DNA of 64,000 nt from JAKOUY01 sp037045185 (GTDB lineage: Bacteria; Actinomycetota; Acidimicrobiia; Acidimicrobiales; Ilumatobacteraceae): NCBI GenBank assembly GCA_037045185.1, contig JBAOHQ010000003.1:1-64000 (forward strand), given 5' to 3'. The notes beneath the pieces are model-generated. The model saw nothing but the letters and a program-made list of their open reading frames with translations. It had not been told where the DNA came from and searched no databases. A program made the position numbers and the translations under genes. How positions within the stretch are numbered: the stretch's first letter is position 1; every line of letters begins with the position of its first letter. Shown piece by piece: positions 8,231 to 16,682 of this stretch.

Positions 8231-10464
8231 GTGACCGTGCGCGGCCGCACCGCGTTGGCCCGGTCGACCATCTCCCATCGGCGGTTGCGGTCGGTCTCGA
8301 GCCGCGCCGCCGAACGCCAGGCGTCTTCGAGGGCCAGACGCAAACTCCGGTCGGTGGCTGGGGTTCCGGCCAGCCGGACCGGTGACTCCCCATGTTGTTG
8401 CACATGCAACAATGCCTGCTCGAGGATGCGGATGCGCAGGTGCTGACGGGCCGTCGGGTCCAGCGTGGCGTTGTCCAGCTCGGCGGCCGCACCGGACAGG
8501 TCCTCCAGTGACGACGGGGCCGCCGGGGTACCGGCCAGCAGGATCGATCGTTGCAGGCGGGCTTCACCGTAGGCCCGGCTGGTGGGAGGTATCCCGTCGA
8601 GGGCGCGCAGCGCTGCCGGGCGATCGCCGGCCTGTTCGGCGAGATGGGCCAGGCCGAACTGCGCCGCGGCAACATACGCCGCATCCGTACGGGCGCACAC
8701 GGCGAACATCCGCTCGGCCACCTCGTTCCGCCCGGCCAGCTCGCACGCCCTGGCCAGGGCCAGCTTGGGCGCCAGCTCACCGGGAATCTGCCCGTAGACC
8801 GCATTGAACGCCTTGACGGCCTCATCGGGCTGGCCGGCGCGCAGTGCCGCCAGGCCCTGCAACCAGACGGCTCGCCACTCCCACGGATCGGCCGCCAGGG
8901 CGTCGTTGACGGCCGACGAGGCCCGGGCGGTGTCGCCGGCGTCGAGCGCCGCCTGGGCCTCGGCCAGCATGATCCCCATCGATCGCTGCGGTGCGGCCGC
9001 CACGGCCTCCAGGCGCGCCTCGGGGTCGGTGGCGGTGATCGACGACAGGTACGCGGCCTGGATGTCGTCGGGGTCCGTCTTCAGCGCCGGCAAGTCGACG
9101 GTGGACGTCTCCGCGGACGTCCGCCCGGAGACCAACCCCGGCGCCTCGAAGAACCGGGACGGCGTACTGGAGGTGACCGTGCCATGCGAGGCCGCGGCCG
9201 TGACCTCGCGCAGGACCCCGAGCAGTTGCTCGCGCATCTCCTCGGCGGACTGGAAACGGTCCTCCGGCCGTGTCGCAGTGCCCTTCAGCAGCCAGCGATA
9301 CAGCGAGTCGTGCTCGGCGAACACCGGGACCTGCTCGGGTGCGGGCAGGGTGGCCTCGAACGTGGACTGGTAGCCGCGGAACTCGAAGATCAGCACGGCC
9401 AGGGTGCGCGCCACCGTGAACAGGTCGCTGCCCACCGACGGTCCGGCGGAGGCCACCTCGGGGGCCTGGAAGCCCACGGTGCCGTAGATGGCCGAGACGT
9501 CGTCGTCGATCCGCCGAACGCCGCCGAGGTCGATGAGCTTGAGGTTGTCGCCCACCTGGATCACGTTGGCCGGCTTGAAGTCGCAGTAGAGCAGGCCGAT
9601 GCTGTGCAGGTAGCTGAACGCCGGGAGGATCTCGACGACGTAGGCGATCGCCTGGTCCACCGGGATCCCGGAGAACACGCCACGGTTGGCCGCCATGCGG
9701 TCCTTCAGCAGCTGGTTCAGCGACCGCCCGCCGACGTACTCCATGACGATGTACGAGGTGCCGTCCGGCGCGGCGACGAAGTTGTAGATCTCGACGATCA
9801 GCGGGTGCTCCACCTCCGCCAGGTACTGCTTCTCGGCCACGGCGGCGCGGGCGGCGTCGGGATCTCCGGCGTTGAGCAAGCCCTTGACCACCACCCAACG
9901 GTCGTTGAGGTTGCGGTCACGAGCCAGGTAGATCCAGCCCATCCCGCCGTGGGCCAGGCAGCCGACGATCTCGTACTGGCCGCCCAGCAAGGCGCCAGCG
10001 GCCAGCTTCGGGTCGAAGTCGAACGGGGTCCGGCACTTGGCGCAGAACCCCCTGGAGCGGCCGGGTTGACCGTCACGGCCGCGTCCAACCGGTGCGGCGC
10101 ACGCCGCGCAGAACCGCTTCTCCTCGGCGACCACCGGTGGGTCCATCAGCACCTGGCGCGGGTCGACATCGGGGATCGAGGGCACGTTGGTCAGCCCGGC
10201 GCCGAGCCGGGTGGCCGAGCGCGTGCCACCCAACCGGCGCGTCGGCCGGCTGGCCGGGCTGCGGGAGGACCCGAGCGGGACCGACCCCAACCCGCTGGTG
10301 GCCGCCCGGCTCACCGCGGCTTGGCTCATCGGCGACTGGTCCGGCGCGGACGGCGCAGCCGGCGCGGCCGCGGCGCCGGGCGGGCTGCCACACACGTCGC
10401 AGTACCCGTCGAGGATCGATCCGGCACATCCCGGTTGGGAGCATCGCTCTGCCTGGCGGGTCAT
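8227..10464 (-). CDS. pknG: PknG-family Ser/Thr protein kinase
   Basis: 745-residue soluble kinase. In order: a zinc ribbon (Cys8, 13, 22, 25); a Pro/Ala/Ser linker; a rubredoxin-like module (CAAC 119-122 and CAKC 141-144); a kinase domain with glycine loop AHGGMGW (171-177), Lys194, catalytic YCDFKPAN (Asp295) and DLGG (Asp312); and a TPR-like helical C-terminus. HRD is replaced by YCD, as known for PknG. In Mycobacterium PknG responds to GlnX/GlnH amino-acid sensing and controls 2-oxoglutarate metabolism through GarA; the same partners are encoded here. The extra N-terminal zinc ribbon is not part of the mycobacterial protein as I know it. Start ATG overlaps the upstream stop (ATGA). Confidence 0.93.
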   Translation of the reverse strand: MTRQAERCSQPGCAGSILDGYCDVCGSPPGAAAAPAAPSAPDQSPMSQAAVSRAATSGLGSVPLGSSRSPASRPTRRLGGTRSATRLGAGLTNVPSIPDVDPRQVLMDPPVVAEEKRFCAACAAPVGRGRDGQPGRSRGFCAKCRTPFDFDPKLAAGALLGGQYEIVGCLAHGGMGWIYLARDRNLNDRWVVVKGLLNAGDPDAARAAVAEKQYLAEVEHPLIVEIYNFVAAPDGTSYIVMEYVGGRSLNQLLKDRMAANRGVFSGIPVDQAIAYVVEILPAFSYLHSIGLLYCDFKPANVIQVGDNLKLIDLGGVRRIDDDVSAIYGTVGFQAPEVASAGPSVGSDLFTVARTLAVLIFEFRGYQSTFEATLPAPEQVPVFAEHDSLYRWLLKGTATRPEDRFQSAEEMREQLLGVLREVTAAASHGTVTSSTPSRFFEAPGLVSGRTSAETSTVDLPALKTDPDDIQAAYLSSITATDPEARLEAVAAAPQRSMGIMLAEAQAALDAGDTARASSAVNDALAADPWEWRAVWLQGLAALRAGQPDEAVKAFNAVYGQIPGELAPKLALARACELAGRNEVAERMFAVCARTDAAYVAAAQFGLAHLAEQAGDRPAALRALDGIPPTSRAYGEARLQRSILLAGTPAAPSSLEDLSGAAAELDNATLDPTARQHLRIRILEQALLHVQQHGESPVRLAGTPATDRSLRLALEDAWRSAARLETDRNRRWEMVDRANAVRPRTVT

Positions 10465-11528
10465 CGACGACCTCCGTCGGTTCGGCTGGCAGCGGCGGTG
10501 CGGGCGTTCACGGCGTCGATGTAGCGCTGCACGGCGGCACCGGCTGCATCGAGGTCACACGGCGCGCTCCACAGCAGGTCCGCCGCCGCCCGGTACAGCG
10601 GGGCGATGGCCTCGTCCTCTGCCCCGCCACGTGCCCCGGCCTTGTCGCGGAACGACTGCACCAGGCCGCGCATCTCGTCGCGGCTGGTGAGCGGCGCCCG
10701 GAAGCGGCGCTCGGCCTCGGCCAGGGCGCGTTCGAGGCGTTCGACGCGCTCGAGGTAGGCTGACACGGCGGCGCGCTGCGCGGTCCACGGCAGCGCTGTG
10801 TCGATGGCCGGAGGCGGACCCAGGCGATCCACGGCAGGCACCGCCAGGCGCGGCGGCGCGGCGATCTTGTCGTGGCAGCGCGCCGCCAGTTCCCTGACCC
10901 GCAACTCGCTGGCGGCGAGGGCCTCGATGCGGTGCTCGACGAGGGCCAACTCACCGGCGGCGCGATCCCGTTCGGCCGCCAGGGCCTCCAACCGGCGGCG
11001 CAGGGCAGCCGCCTGACCGGCCACCTCGACCAACCGGTCACGGCGGTCGAGGCGGCCGCGCAGGGCGGCGGCGGCGTTCACCTCGCTGCCCAGTTCGATC
11101 GCCAGCGGCGCGGCGATGTCCAGGTCGGCCTGCGCCGAGGCGGCGGCCTGGGCCTCCGACAGCGCCTCGTTCTCCAGCGCGTCGATCCGCCGATCCACGT
11201 CGTCGAGGGTGGTGTCGATCAGTTCGGCGACCGCCGGCAGGTTCGGCCCGACGATCTGGCCGAGGTCGTCACGGACCGGCTCGTTGAACAACGTCTCGAC
11301 CTGATGCACCACCCGCTGGTCGTCCGGCCTCTTCGCGCCCAACGCGGCGGTCACCGCGTCGAGCCGCTCGGCGACCGCCTTGCGGGCCACGAAGGTGGCC
11401 GCCAGCAGCCGCTGGTCGTCCGCCGCGGCGTTGGCCCTGGCCCGCTCCTCCAGCGCCAGGAGGCGATCGGTGCACGCCTGCAACCACTGACGCCACTGTT
11501 CCAACTCGGGCGGGAGGTGCTGGCTCAC
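10461..11528 (-). CDS. Coiled-coil protein of unknown function in the pknG operon
   Basis: 355 residues, predominantly helical, Ala/Arg/Glu/Leu-rich with long heptad-like runs (roughly residues 55-240), consistent with a coiled coil. I do not recognise a named domain. There is no signal peptide or TM segment. GTG start at 11528 overlaps the glnH stop (GTGA), and its own stop overlaps the pknG start (ATGA). Longer upstream starts would run well into glnH. Its position between sensor lipoprotein and kinase suggests an adaptor or scaffold that links GlnX to PknG; this is an inference, as the mycobacterial glnX-glnH-pknG operon has no such gene that I know of. Confidence 0.75.
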   Translation of the reverse strand: MSQHLPPELEQWRQWLQACTDRLLALEERARANAAADDQRLLAATFVARKAVAERLDAVTAALGAKRPDDQRVVHQVETLFNEPVRDDLGQIVGPNLPAVAELIDTTLDDVDRRIDALENEALSEAQAAASAQADLDIAAPLAIELGSEVNAAAALRGRLDRRDRLVEVAGQAAALRRRLEALAAERDRAAGELALVEHRIEALAASELRVRELAARCHDKIAAPPRLAVPAVDRLGPPPAIDTALPWTAQRAAVSAYLERVERLERALAEAERRFRAPLTSRDEMRGLVQSFRDKAGARGGAEDEAIAPLYRAAADLLWSAPCDLDAAGAAVQRYIDAVNARTAAASRTDGGRR

Positions 11529-12526
11529 AGCGGCCGCCCGTACACCGCGACCGGTGGCTCGGGGATCGGCGGGGCCAAGGCCCCGGTGTCGACGAGCCAG
11601 CGCTGGTAGATCCGCTTCCACGTACCGTCAGCGCGCATCGTGGCCAGGACGCCGTTGACGAACCGGACGAAACCCACGTCGCCCTTGCCCACGCCGAGCC
11701 CGTAGGGCTCGCTGGTGAACCGCCGGCCGACGACCTCGGTGTTCGGATCCTGAGCGGCGAAACCGGCCAGCACCGTGTCGTCCCCGGTGGTGGCATCGGC
11801 CTGGCCCTGCTGCATCGCCACCAGGCAGTCGGTGATGTCCGGCTTGGCGATCACCTCGAGACCGGCGTAGGCCGGCTTGCGGATCTCGTCGATGTTCGTG
11901 CTGCCCTCCGGGGCGCAGACCCGGGCCCTGGCGGCCACCAGGTCCTCGATCTCGGCGAAGCCGCTCCCCGTGCGTACCAGGATCCGCTGGCCGGCGTCGA
12001 AGTAGGTGCTGGAGAAGCCGATGCGCAGCCAGCGGTTGCAGTTGATCGTCATCGTGTGGGCGACGATGTCGACCCCGCCGCGGTCCGGACCGGCCTCCAG
12101 CATCGGCAGGCGCTGGGCGTAGTTGATCACCCGGTACTCGATCTTGTCCGGACCGCTCGGACCGAAGATGGCCGTGGCCACGGCCTTGAGCATGTCGATG
12201 TCGAACCCTTCGATCGCCCCGCTGATCGGGTTGCGGGCCCCGAACAGCAACGTGTCCCCGCTGACCCCGACGATCATCCGGCCGCGGGCGGCGATGCGGG
12301 CCATCGTGCTGCCGGCGGGCATGCTGCCGGGCGGCGGCAGCGCGCCGACCGGTTCGTAGGAACGAGTGGGGTCGGCGTCGGCCTGGGCGGCGGTGCAGGC
12401 GGGTGGTGGTGGGGCGTCGGTCGTGGGCGTCTCGGCGATGGACACCGCCACCGGATCGGCCAGGTGGGCGTCCGACGAGCAACCGGCGGCCGCGACCACG
12501 GCAAGGGCGACCACCACCCGCCTCAT
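11525..12526 (-). CDS. glnH: GlnH-like amino-acid-binding lipoprotein
   Basis: 333-residue extracytoplasmic solute-binding protein, family 3. It starts MRRVVVALAVVAAAGC, a signal peptide with lipobox Cys16. The mature domain shows GVSGDTLLFG, GFDIDMLKAVATAIFG, a central DIVAHTMTIN hinge and the second-lobe GLGVGKGD...FVRFVNGVL, all typical of Glu/Gln/Asp-binding proteins. No ABC permease or ATPase is adjacent; instead it sits between GlnX and the kinase, as in mycobacteria, where GlnH binds Asp/Glu and signals rather than feeding a transporter. The ATG overlaps the glnX stop (ATGA). Confidence 0.9.
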   Translation of the reverse strand: MRRVVVALAVVAAAGCSSDAHLADPVAVSIAETPTTDAPPPPACTAAQADADPTRSYEPVGALPPPGSMPAGSTMARIAARGRMIVGVSGDTLLFGARNPISGAIEGFDIDMLKAVATAIFGPSGPDKIEYRVINYAQRLPMLEAGPDRGGVDIVAHTMTINCNRWLRIGFSSTYFDAGQRILVRTGSGFAEIEDLVAARARVCAPEGSTNIDEIRKPAYAGLEVIAKPDITDCLVAMQQGQADATTGDDTVLAGFAAQDPNTEVVGRRFTSEPYGLGVGKGDVGFVRFVNGVLATMRADGTWKRIYQRWLVDTGALAPPIPEPPVAVYGRPL

Positions 12527-13755
12527 CGGTACTCCGCCAGTCGCTGACCGAAGCCGCGCACGGCGAGCGCGCCGGCGGCGAGCCCCAGCACGAAGGTGAC
12601 GAACCGCACCATGCCCAGCCCGTCGAGGGCCCCGCCCAGCCCGCGCCGTGTCTCGGCCGCTCCCCGGGTGGTGATCTCCGCCGACGTGGTGGCGAACCGC
12701 TCGAACGCCCTGGTGAGCGGGGACGGGTCGGGAGCGCCGACGCTGGCCGCCACCGCCGCGTCCCACCCGCCGCCGTCGTCGAGCTTGCGCATGTCGGCGT
12801 GACGGGCCATGTACTCCGCGTATTGCGTGCCGGCCGCGGAGTCGCCGCTCGTGGGACCGCAGACCTGCTCCAGCGAGGCCTGCACCGTGGCCGACGAGCG
12901 CCGCCACAGCGACTCGTTGGCTGCGCCGTTGCCCCGGTTGATCAAGCCCAGCGCCTCCTGGGAGCGGGCGTCGAACGCCGCGGCGCGGGCCTGGGCGGCG
13001 ACGTCGGCTGTCTGCAGGTGAGCGCCGACGGCGTCTTCGGCCTGGGACAGGGTGGAGGACAGCGAACTCCCGGCGATCACCAGCGCCGCCAGCGTGGCCG
13101 CGCCGGCCACCAGGAGCGGGAGATTGGCCGTGCGCCGGAACCGGCGGGCCAGCCACATGCCACCCGCCCCCAGCGCGCCGAGCAGCGCCAGGCCGGGCAG
13201 GTAGAGCCACACGCCGTCGTCGGAGGCCTGGTCGAGACGGTCGTTCACCGTGCGCCGGATGCGCTGTTCGACCTCACGAATCGCCGGGATGATGTCGGCG
13301 GTCAGCAGGCTGTTGGCCTGGCGTTGGTAGGCGGCGCCCACCGGGAACCCCTGGCGGTTGTTTGCTCTGGCCTGCTCGACGAGACCCACGTAGGCGCTGA
13401 TCTTGGCGCTGACGCCGCCCAGCGCCACGGCGTCGGCAGCCGTGAGCTGCTCGCTGACGGTCACCAGACCGGATGTCGCCGCGTCGATCTGGGCGTTGAA
13501 CGCGGCGCGTGACGCCGCCGGTTCCTGGCCACCGAGGAGGTACGCCTGGCTGGCCAGCGAGTCGGCGCGCACGGCGGCCACGCGGATGTCCTGGACGCGC
13601 AGCAGGTTGTCCGCGGCGACCCGCGTCTCGCGCAGGTCGGCCTGGCGACGGCTGAAACCGACCGACGCCAGCACGGCGAACAGCACCGCGACGAGGGCGG
13701 TCGCCAACTGCACGGCGCGCAGCCTGGCGGGAGTGCTGGCGAGCGAGGGGGTCAC
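12523..13755 (-). CDS. glnX: GlnX-like membrane sensor protein
   Basis: 410 residues with four predicted TM helices (about 15-34, 183-204, 211-234 and 382-403). This leaves two large Ala/Gln/Glu-rich helical extracytoplasmic segments (35-182 and 235-381) that would form four-helix-bundle-type sensor domains, as in methyl-accepting chemoreceptor ectodomains and in mycobacterial GlnX. It has no cytoplasmic kinase or HAMP output domain, so the signal presumably passes to partners encoded downstream. It is first in a run of seven coupled genes. The assignment rests on topology plus gene order; primary sequence is poorly conserved in this family. Confidence 0.8.
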   Translation of the reverse strand: MTPSLASTPARLRAVQLATALVAVLFAVLASVGFSRRQADLRETRVAADNLLRVQDIRVAAVRADSLASQAYLLGGQEPAASRAAFNAQIDAATSGLVTVSEQLTAADAVALGGVSAKISAYVGLVEQARANNRQGFPVGAAYQRQANSLLTADIIPAIREVEQRIRRTVNDRLDQASDDGVWLYLPGLALLGALGAGGMWLARRFRRTANLPLLVAGAATLAALVIAGSSLSSTLSQAEDAVGAHLQTADVAAQARAAAFDARSQEALGLINRGNGAANESLWRRSSATVQASLEQVCGPTSGDSAAGTQYAEYMARHADMRKLDDGGGWDAAVAASVGAPDPSPLTRAFERFATTSAEITTRGAAETRRGLGGALDGLGMVRFVTFVLGLAAGALAVRGFGQRLAEYR

Positions 13756-13773
13756 TGCCGGGGAAGTGTAGGG

Positions 13774-14160
13774 TCAGCGGCGCTCGGGATCGTCGCGCAC
13801 GACCTGCAGCGACCGGCCGGCGAGACGAAGCACCCCGCCGACGAGTATCGCCATCGCGCCGATCAGCGCCAGTAGGCCGAGCGCAATGGTCATGAGCGGC
13901 AGCGGGTGCCTGCTCCGTGGGCGATGCCGACCGTGGCTGTCACCGCGGCCGTGTTCGTGCCGATCGCTCTGACACGCACAGCTCGACGTCCCCGCCGTCT
14001 CGCCAGCGAGATCCGGTGTCCACGGCCGCCGCGCGGGTCGCGACGATGGAGGGAGGCGCGCAGGCGAGTCCCGCAGTGCCGAGTCGTTGCACGAGGACAT
14101 CCCGGCCGCCAGGCACAGGGCGGTCACCACGGCGAGCAGTGGTCCGCTCAGCTTCCCCAT
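13774..14160 (-). CDS. Small protein with N-terminal signal and C-terminal TM helix, His/Arg-rich centre
   Basis: 128 residues. An N-terminal hydrophobic segment (LLAVVTALCLAAGMSSC) resembles a signal peptide, possibly a lipobox. The middle is rich in Arg/His/Ser/Pro (a HEHGRGDSHGRH stretch) and a clear TM helix follows (TIALGLLALIGAMAILVGGV) with a short basic tail. I recognise no family. The odd composition of the middle may come from an undetected frameshift: other frames there are also open for some distance. It lies 18 bp upstream of glnX on the same strand. Confidence 0.4.
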   Translation of the reverse strand: MGKLSGPLLAVVTALCLAAGMSSCNDSALRDSPARLPPSSRPARRPWTPDLAGETAGTSSCACQSDRHEHGRGDSHGRHRPRSRHPLPLMTIALGLLALIGAMAILVGGVLRLAGRSLQVVRDDPERR

Positions 14161-14207
14161 CGCTCGGCAGCCTACGGAGACGCCCGCGTCGCGGCCGTGT
14201 CGGAGGG

Positions 14208-15081
14208 TCAGTCCTGGGCGAGCAGGTGGATCAGGCTGCTGGTGTCCCACCGCCTGCCACCGCGGGCGATCACCTGGGCGTAGAACTGATCGATCAGGGC
14301 GGTGACCGGAAGCCTGGCCCCGTTGCGGTTGGCCTCCGCCAGGACGATGGCCAAGTCCTTGCGCATCCACTCGACGGCGAAGCCGAACTCGAACTCGCCG
14401 GCGGCCATCGTGACGCCACGGTTCTCCATCTGCCAGCTCTGGGCGGCGCCGTGGCGGACGGCCTCGATCACCGCGGCAGGGTCGAGCCCGGCGCGCTGGG
14501 CGAAGTTGATGCCCTCGGCCAGGCCCTGGACCACGCCGGCGATGCAGATCTGGTTGACCATCTTGGTGAGCTGACCGTTGCCCGCCGGACCCATCAGGGC
14601 CATCGCCTTGCAGTAGGACGCCATGACGGGCTTGACCAACTCGAAGAAGGCGTCGTCGTCGGCGCCGCACATCGCCGTGAGCTGCCCGCTCTCGGCGCCG
14701 GCTTGGCCGCCCGAGACCGGGGCGTCGACGAACCCGGCGCCGAACTCACCGCAGGCCTCGGCCAGTTCCTTGGCCACCTTGGCCGAGGCCGTGGTGTGGT
14801 CGACCAGCACGGCGCCGGCGCCCACACCCGCCGAGCGCGCCGTCGGGGCCGTAGACCACGTCACGGACGTCGTTGTCGTTGCCCACGCACATCAGCACGA
14901 ATTCGGCGCCCTCTGCAGCCTCGCGTGGCGTGGGCGCTGCCCGGTGGCCGTACAGCGCGACCCACGCCAGGGCCTTGTCCGGTGTGCGGTTGTAGACGGT
15001 GACGGAATGGCCTGCGGCGGCGAGGTGGCGGGCCATCGGCGCGCCCATCACGCCGAGGCCGAGGAATGCGACGGAACTCAT
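14208..15081 (-). CDS. 3-hydroxyisobutyrate dehydrogenase family oxidoreductase (reading frame broken near 14825)
   Basis: NAD(P)-dependent beta-hydroxyacid dehydrogenase. The start MSSVAFLGLGVMGAPMA gives the dinucleotide-binding GLGVMG. The frame then breaks near 14825 (after YGPDGALGG) and continues in another frame with VLVDHTTAS, the substrate motif DAPVSGGQAGAESG, and the catalytic Lys region GNGQLTKMVNQI. Joined, it is about 290 residues, the normal length. Likely substrates are small hydroxyacids (3-hydroxyisobutyrate, tartronate semialdehyde); sequence alone does not separate them. It is followed 17 bp downstream on the same strand, in reading direction from the SDR gene. Confidence 0.8.
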
Positions 15082-15098
15082 CGGCCCAGTCTTGCCGG

Positions 15099-15884
15099 TC
15101 ACTCGGGCGTGGTGTACGCCGCGGTGATGCCGCCGTCGATGATCAGTGATTGGCCGGTCATCCAGCTCGACTCGTCGCTGGCCAGGAACAGGGCGCCGTT
15201 GGCGATCTCGGTCGGCGCCCCGAAGCGCCCCATCGGGATGTGCACCAGGCGGCGGTTGCGCTTGGCGTCGTCGGACAGGAACTTGGCGAGCATCGGGGTC
15301 AGAATCGGTCCCGGGCACAAGGCGTTGGCCCGGACGCCCTGGCGAGCGTAGATGACGGCGATCTCCCGGGTCATCGCCAGCACCGCGCCCTTCGACGCGG
15401 TGTAGGCGATCTGCGGGGTTGCTGCGCCGAGGTGGGCGACGAAGGAGGCGACGTTGATGATCGACCCGGCACCCTGCTCGAGCATCTGCGGGATGGCGTA
15501 CTTGCACATCAGCAGCGAGCCGAGGACGTTGATGTCCATCGTCGTCTGGTACACCGACGTGGGCGTGTTGGTGGGGCTGTCGTCGTCGCTGAGCATCACC
15601 CCGGCGTTGTTGTACAGGACGTCGAGCGACCCGAAGGTCTCCACGGTATGGCTGACCGCCGCCTTCACCGACTCCTCGTCGGTCACGTCGCAGGCCACGT
15701 AGCTGGCCTCGCCACCTGCCGCGGCGATGGCCTCGACCGCCTCGTCACCGTCGCTGACATCGGCGATGACCACCCGGGCCCCCTCGGTGGCGAAGCGCTC
15801 GGCGCCGGTGCGCCCGAGCCCCGACGATGCCCCGGTGATGAGGGCGACCTTGCCGTCCAGGCGGCCGTTGCTGTGAAGAGCCAT
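15099..15884 (-). CDS. Short-chain dehydrogenase/reductase
   Basis: 261-residue classical SDR. The cofactor motif TGASSGLG lies at residues 17-24, CDVTD follows, then NNAG, catalytic Ser (NVASF) and YTASK, and the C-terminal GQSLIIDGG typical of FabG-like enzymes. The acidic residue at the end of strand 2 (VIADVS) favours NAD(H). The ATG at 15884 was chosen because it sits 10 residues before the first strand. It is probably co-transcribed with the downstream hydroxyacid dehydrogenase. Substrate unknown. Confidence 0.88.
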   Translation of the reverse strand: MALHSNGRLDGKVALITGASSGLGRTGAERFATEGARVVIADVSDGDEAVEAIAAAGGEASYVACDVTDEESVKAAVSHTVETFGSLDVLYNNAGVMLSDDDSPTNTPTSVYQTTMDINVLGSLLMCKYAIPQMLEQGAGSIINVASFVAHLGAATPQIAYTASKGAVLAMTREIAVIYARQGVRANALCPGPILTPMLAKFLSDDAKRNRRLVHIPMGRFGAPTEIANGALFLASDESSWMTGQSLIIDGGITAAYTTPE

Positions 15885-15920
15885 GGCGGCGAACACTACC
15901 GGTCGGCAAGACTTCGCCTC

Positions 15921-16682
15921 ATGGACGGTGGCCACACCTGGCGGGTGATGACCTGGAACGTCCTCGGCGCCCGGCGCCCCGACCTGGCCGCCGTGGCCCG
16001 GGTGATCGCCGACCAGTCACCCGATGTCGTCGCCCTGCAGGAGATCCGCCGCTCCCAGGCCCGTGAGCTGGCGAGGTCGCTCGGGTGGCGGGTGCGCTGG
16101 ACGCGCAAGCACTACCCGTGGTCACCGCTGGCCTGGTGGCTGGCCGAAGGGTTGGCCGTGCTGTCCGCCGACGCGCTCTCCGACGCCAGGCGGTTGGTGC
16201 TGACGCCCGGCGTGTCCTCGTGGACCTACCGCCATCGCGTGCTCCTGGCGGCAACCGTCACCCGCCGCGGCGGCGAGCAGTTGCGGTGCTATGACGTCCA
16301 CCTCTCCTCGGACGACCCGGATCGGCGGATCAACCAGTCGACGCTCACCGCGGCGCTGATCGCCGCCGAGCGGCCGGCGCTGGCCGTGGTGGCGGGAGAC
16401 CTCAACGACGCCAACCCCATCGAGGTGGTGCGCGAGTTCCACGGCGTCGGCTTGGGCGACCCGGGCGGTAGCCCCACCAGCCCGGCGGAGGCGCCGGCGC
16501 GGCGGCTCGACTACGTGCTGATCCCCCGCCACGCCGTCGTCGTCGACGAGTGGACCCCGCCGGGTGGCGCAGAGTGGCGGGCGCTGAGCGACCACCTCCC
16601 CACCGTGGTGGCGTTCACCGCGGAACGGATCAGATCCGCTCCCAGTAGCGGCGCAGCTCCCAGTCCGTCACCGTCCGGTTGA
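15921..16682 (+). CDS. Endonuclease/exonuclease/phosphatase family protein
   Basis: 253 residues. EEP-fold signatures are in order: MTWNVLG near the start (metal-binding Asn), VVALQEIRRSQ (metal-binding Glu), CYDVHLSS (His), VVAGDLNDAN (Asp/Asn pair) and the C-terminal SDHLPTV (Asp-His). Catalytic set appears complete, so it should be an active metal-dependent phosphodiesterase or phosphatase; DNase, sphingomyelinase-like and phosphatase activities all occur in the family. No signal peptide is seen. Its last 53 bp overlap the convergent glutamine synthetase gene, giving a Ser/Pro/Ala-rich tail. Confidence 0.85.
   Translation: MDGGHTWRVMTWNVLGARRPDLAAVARVIADQSPDVVALQEIRRSQARELARSLGWRVRWTRKHYPWSPLAWWLAEGLAVLSADALSDARRLVLTPGVSSWTYRHRVLLAATVTRRGGEQLRCYDVHLSSDDPDRRINQSTLTAALIAAERPALAVVAGDLNDANPIEVVREFHGVGLGDPGGSPTSPAEAPARRLDYVLIPRHAVVVDEWTPPGGAEWRALSDHLPTVVAFTAERIRSAPSSGAAPSPSPSG

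Noticed and set aside
8227..10464. PknG as a pseudokinase because HRD and DFG are altered
   Set aside because: YCD and DLG variants are normal for active PknG; Lys194, Asp295 and Asp312 are all kept.
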